A stretch of DNA of 64,000 nt from Phycisphaeraceae bacterium (GTDB taxonomy: Bacteria > Planctomycetota > Phycisphaerae > Phycisphaerales > UBA1924). Below the pieces are notes generated by a model. That model had not been told where the DNA came from and ran no database searches. It worked only from the letters and a program-made list of their open reading frames with translations. The stretch covers positions 248,001 through 312,000 of the forward strand of contig JAHBXD010000002.1 in the NCBI GenBank assembly GCA_019636695.1, written 5' to 3'. The position numbers and the translations under genes are program-made. Shown one piece after another: positions 63,953 to 64,000 of the stretch (position 1 is its first letter; each line of letters begins with the position of its first letter).

Positions 63953-64000
63953 GAGGGTGTCAAGGGCAGGCGTGGGCGGGTACCGCCCCCGGGCACTTAG

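Noticed and set aside
1..64000. tRNA, rRNA, CRISPR or mobile elements
   Set aside because: I looked for T-loop-like GGTTCGAATCC sequences, regularly spaced direct repeats, transposase or integrase motifs and found none; a tRNAscan or ISfinder run would settle it.

Overview
The window looks like a piece of a planctomycete chromosome, most likely class Phycisphaerae. It has high GC, dense gene packing and frequent GTG/TTG starts. A very large secreted protein carries the planctomycete LEPR-XLL type export motif (here LEQRVLLA). Two small secreted proteins end in a PEP-CTERM-like tail of the form TPAPAS–hydrophobic–RRRRA. A futalosine hydrolase points to menaquinone made by the futalosine route. 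Phylum and class are inferred from these traits, not from a marker tree. I saw no tRNA, rRNA, CRISPR array, transposase or phage gene.

Layout. Bases 1-2,700: chaperone and housekeeping cluster dnaJ (5' end cut by the window), grpE, fmdB-like, acpS. 2,690-6,760: an MBL hydrolase, a response regulator, a small unknown protein and a TrkH/KtrB potassium channel subunit whose leader holds a clear ydaO-type c-di-AMP riboswitch. 6,760-12,430: uvrA, ffh and a PagL-like outer-membrane deacylase. 12,480-20,750: SlyX-like protein, phosphohexomutase, asparagine synthase coupled to a glycosyltransferase, a multi-pass membrane protein, an FCY1-type deaminase and a family 2 glycosyltransferase. 20,890-30,650: a degenerate MBL protein, VWA protein, GHL10-like lipoprotein, EamA-like protein, SDR, aspS, ROK-like kinase, heme oxygenase, lipoprotein and rnhA. 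30,650-37,350: HlyD-type adaptor, mqnB, gmd, SLC13 permease with RCK domains and a glycine-zipper lipoprotein. 37,630-40,490: minus-strand operon GT2, LAB_N protein and two unknown genes, joined partly by 4-nt GTGA overlaps. 40,590-46,620: a Fur-like site before a [2Fe-2S] ferredoxin and iscX, then a lipoprotein, rlmE, a BatA-like protein and a Tat-exported alkaline phosphatase. 46,650-54,520: one giant secreted protein of about 2,600 residues with its own terminator. 54,870-60,290: atypical Asp/Glu racemase, hscB, two tandem DUF21/CBS proteins, thioredoxin-like protein, mnmA. 60,340-62,080: two paralogous PEP-CTERM-like proteins with matching leaders and separate terminators. 62,450-63,850: a TerC/Alx protein under a yybP-ykoY (Mn2+) riboswitch.

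How the genes fit together. The most striking signals are regulatory RNAs. One window holds a c-di-AMP riboswitch on a potassium transporter and a Mn2+ riboswitch on a TerC/Alx exporter, each with a plausible expression platform visible. Envelope and surface functions recur: lipid A deacylation, LAB_N with a polyprenyl-phosphate type glycosyltransferase, GDP-mannose dehydratase, glycosyltransferases and several lipoproteins. Iron-sulfur assembly genes are scattered (fdx-iscX at 40.6 kb, hscB at 55.7 kb) without iscS, iscU or hscA in view.
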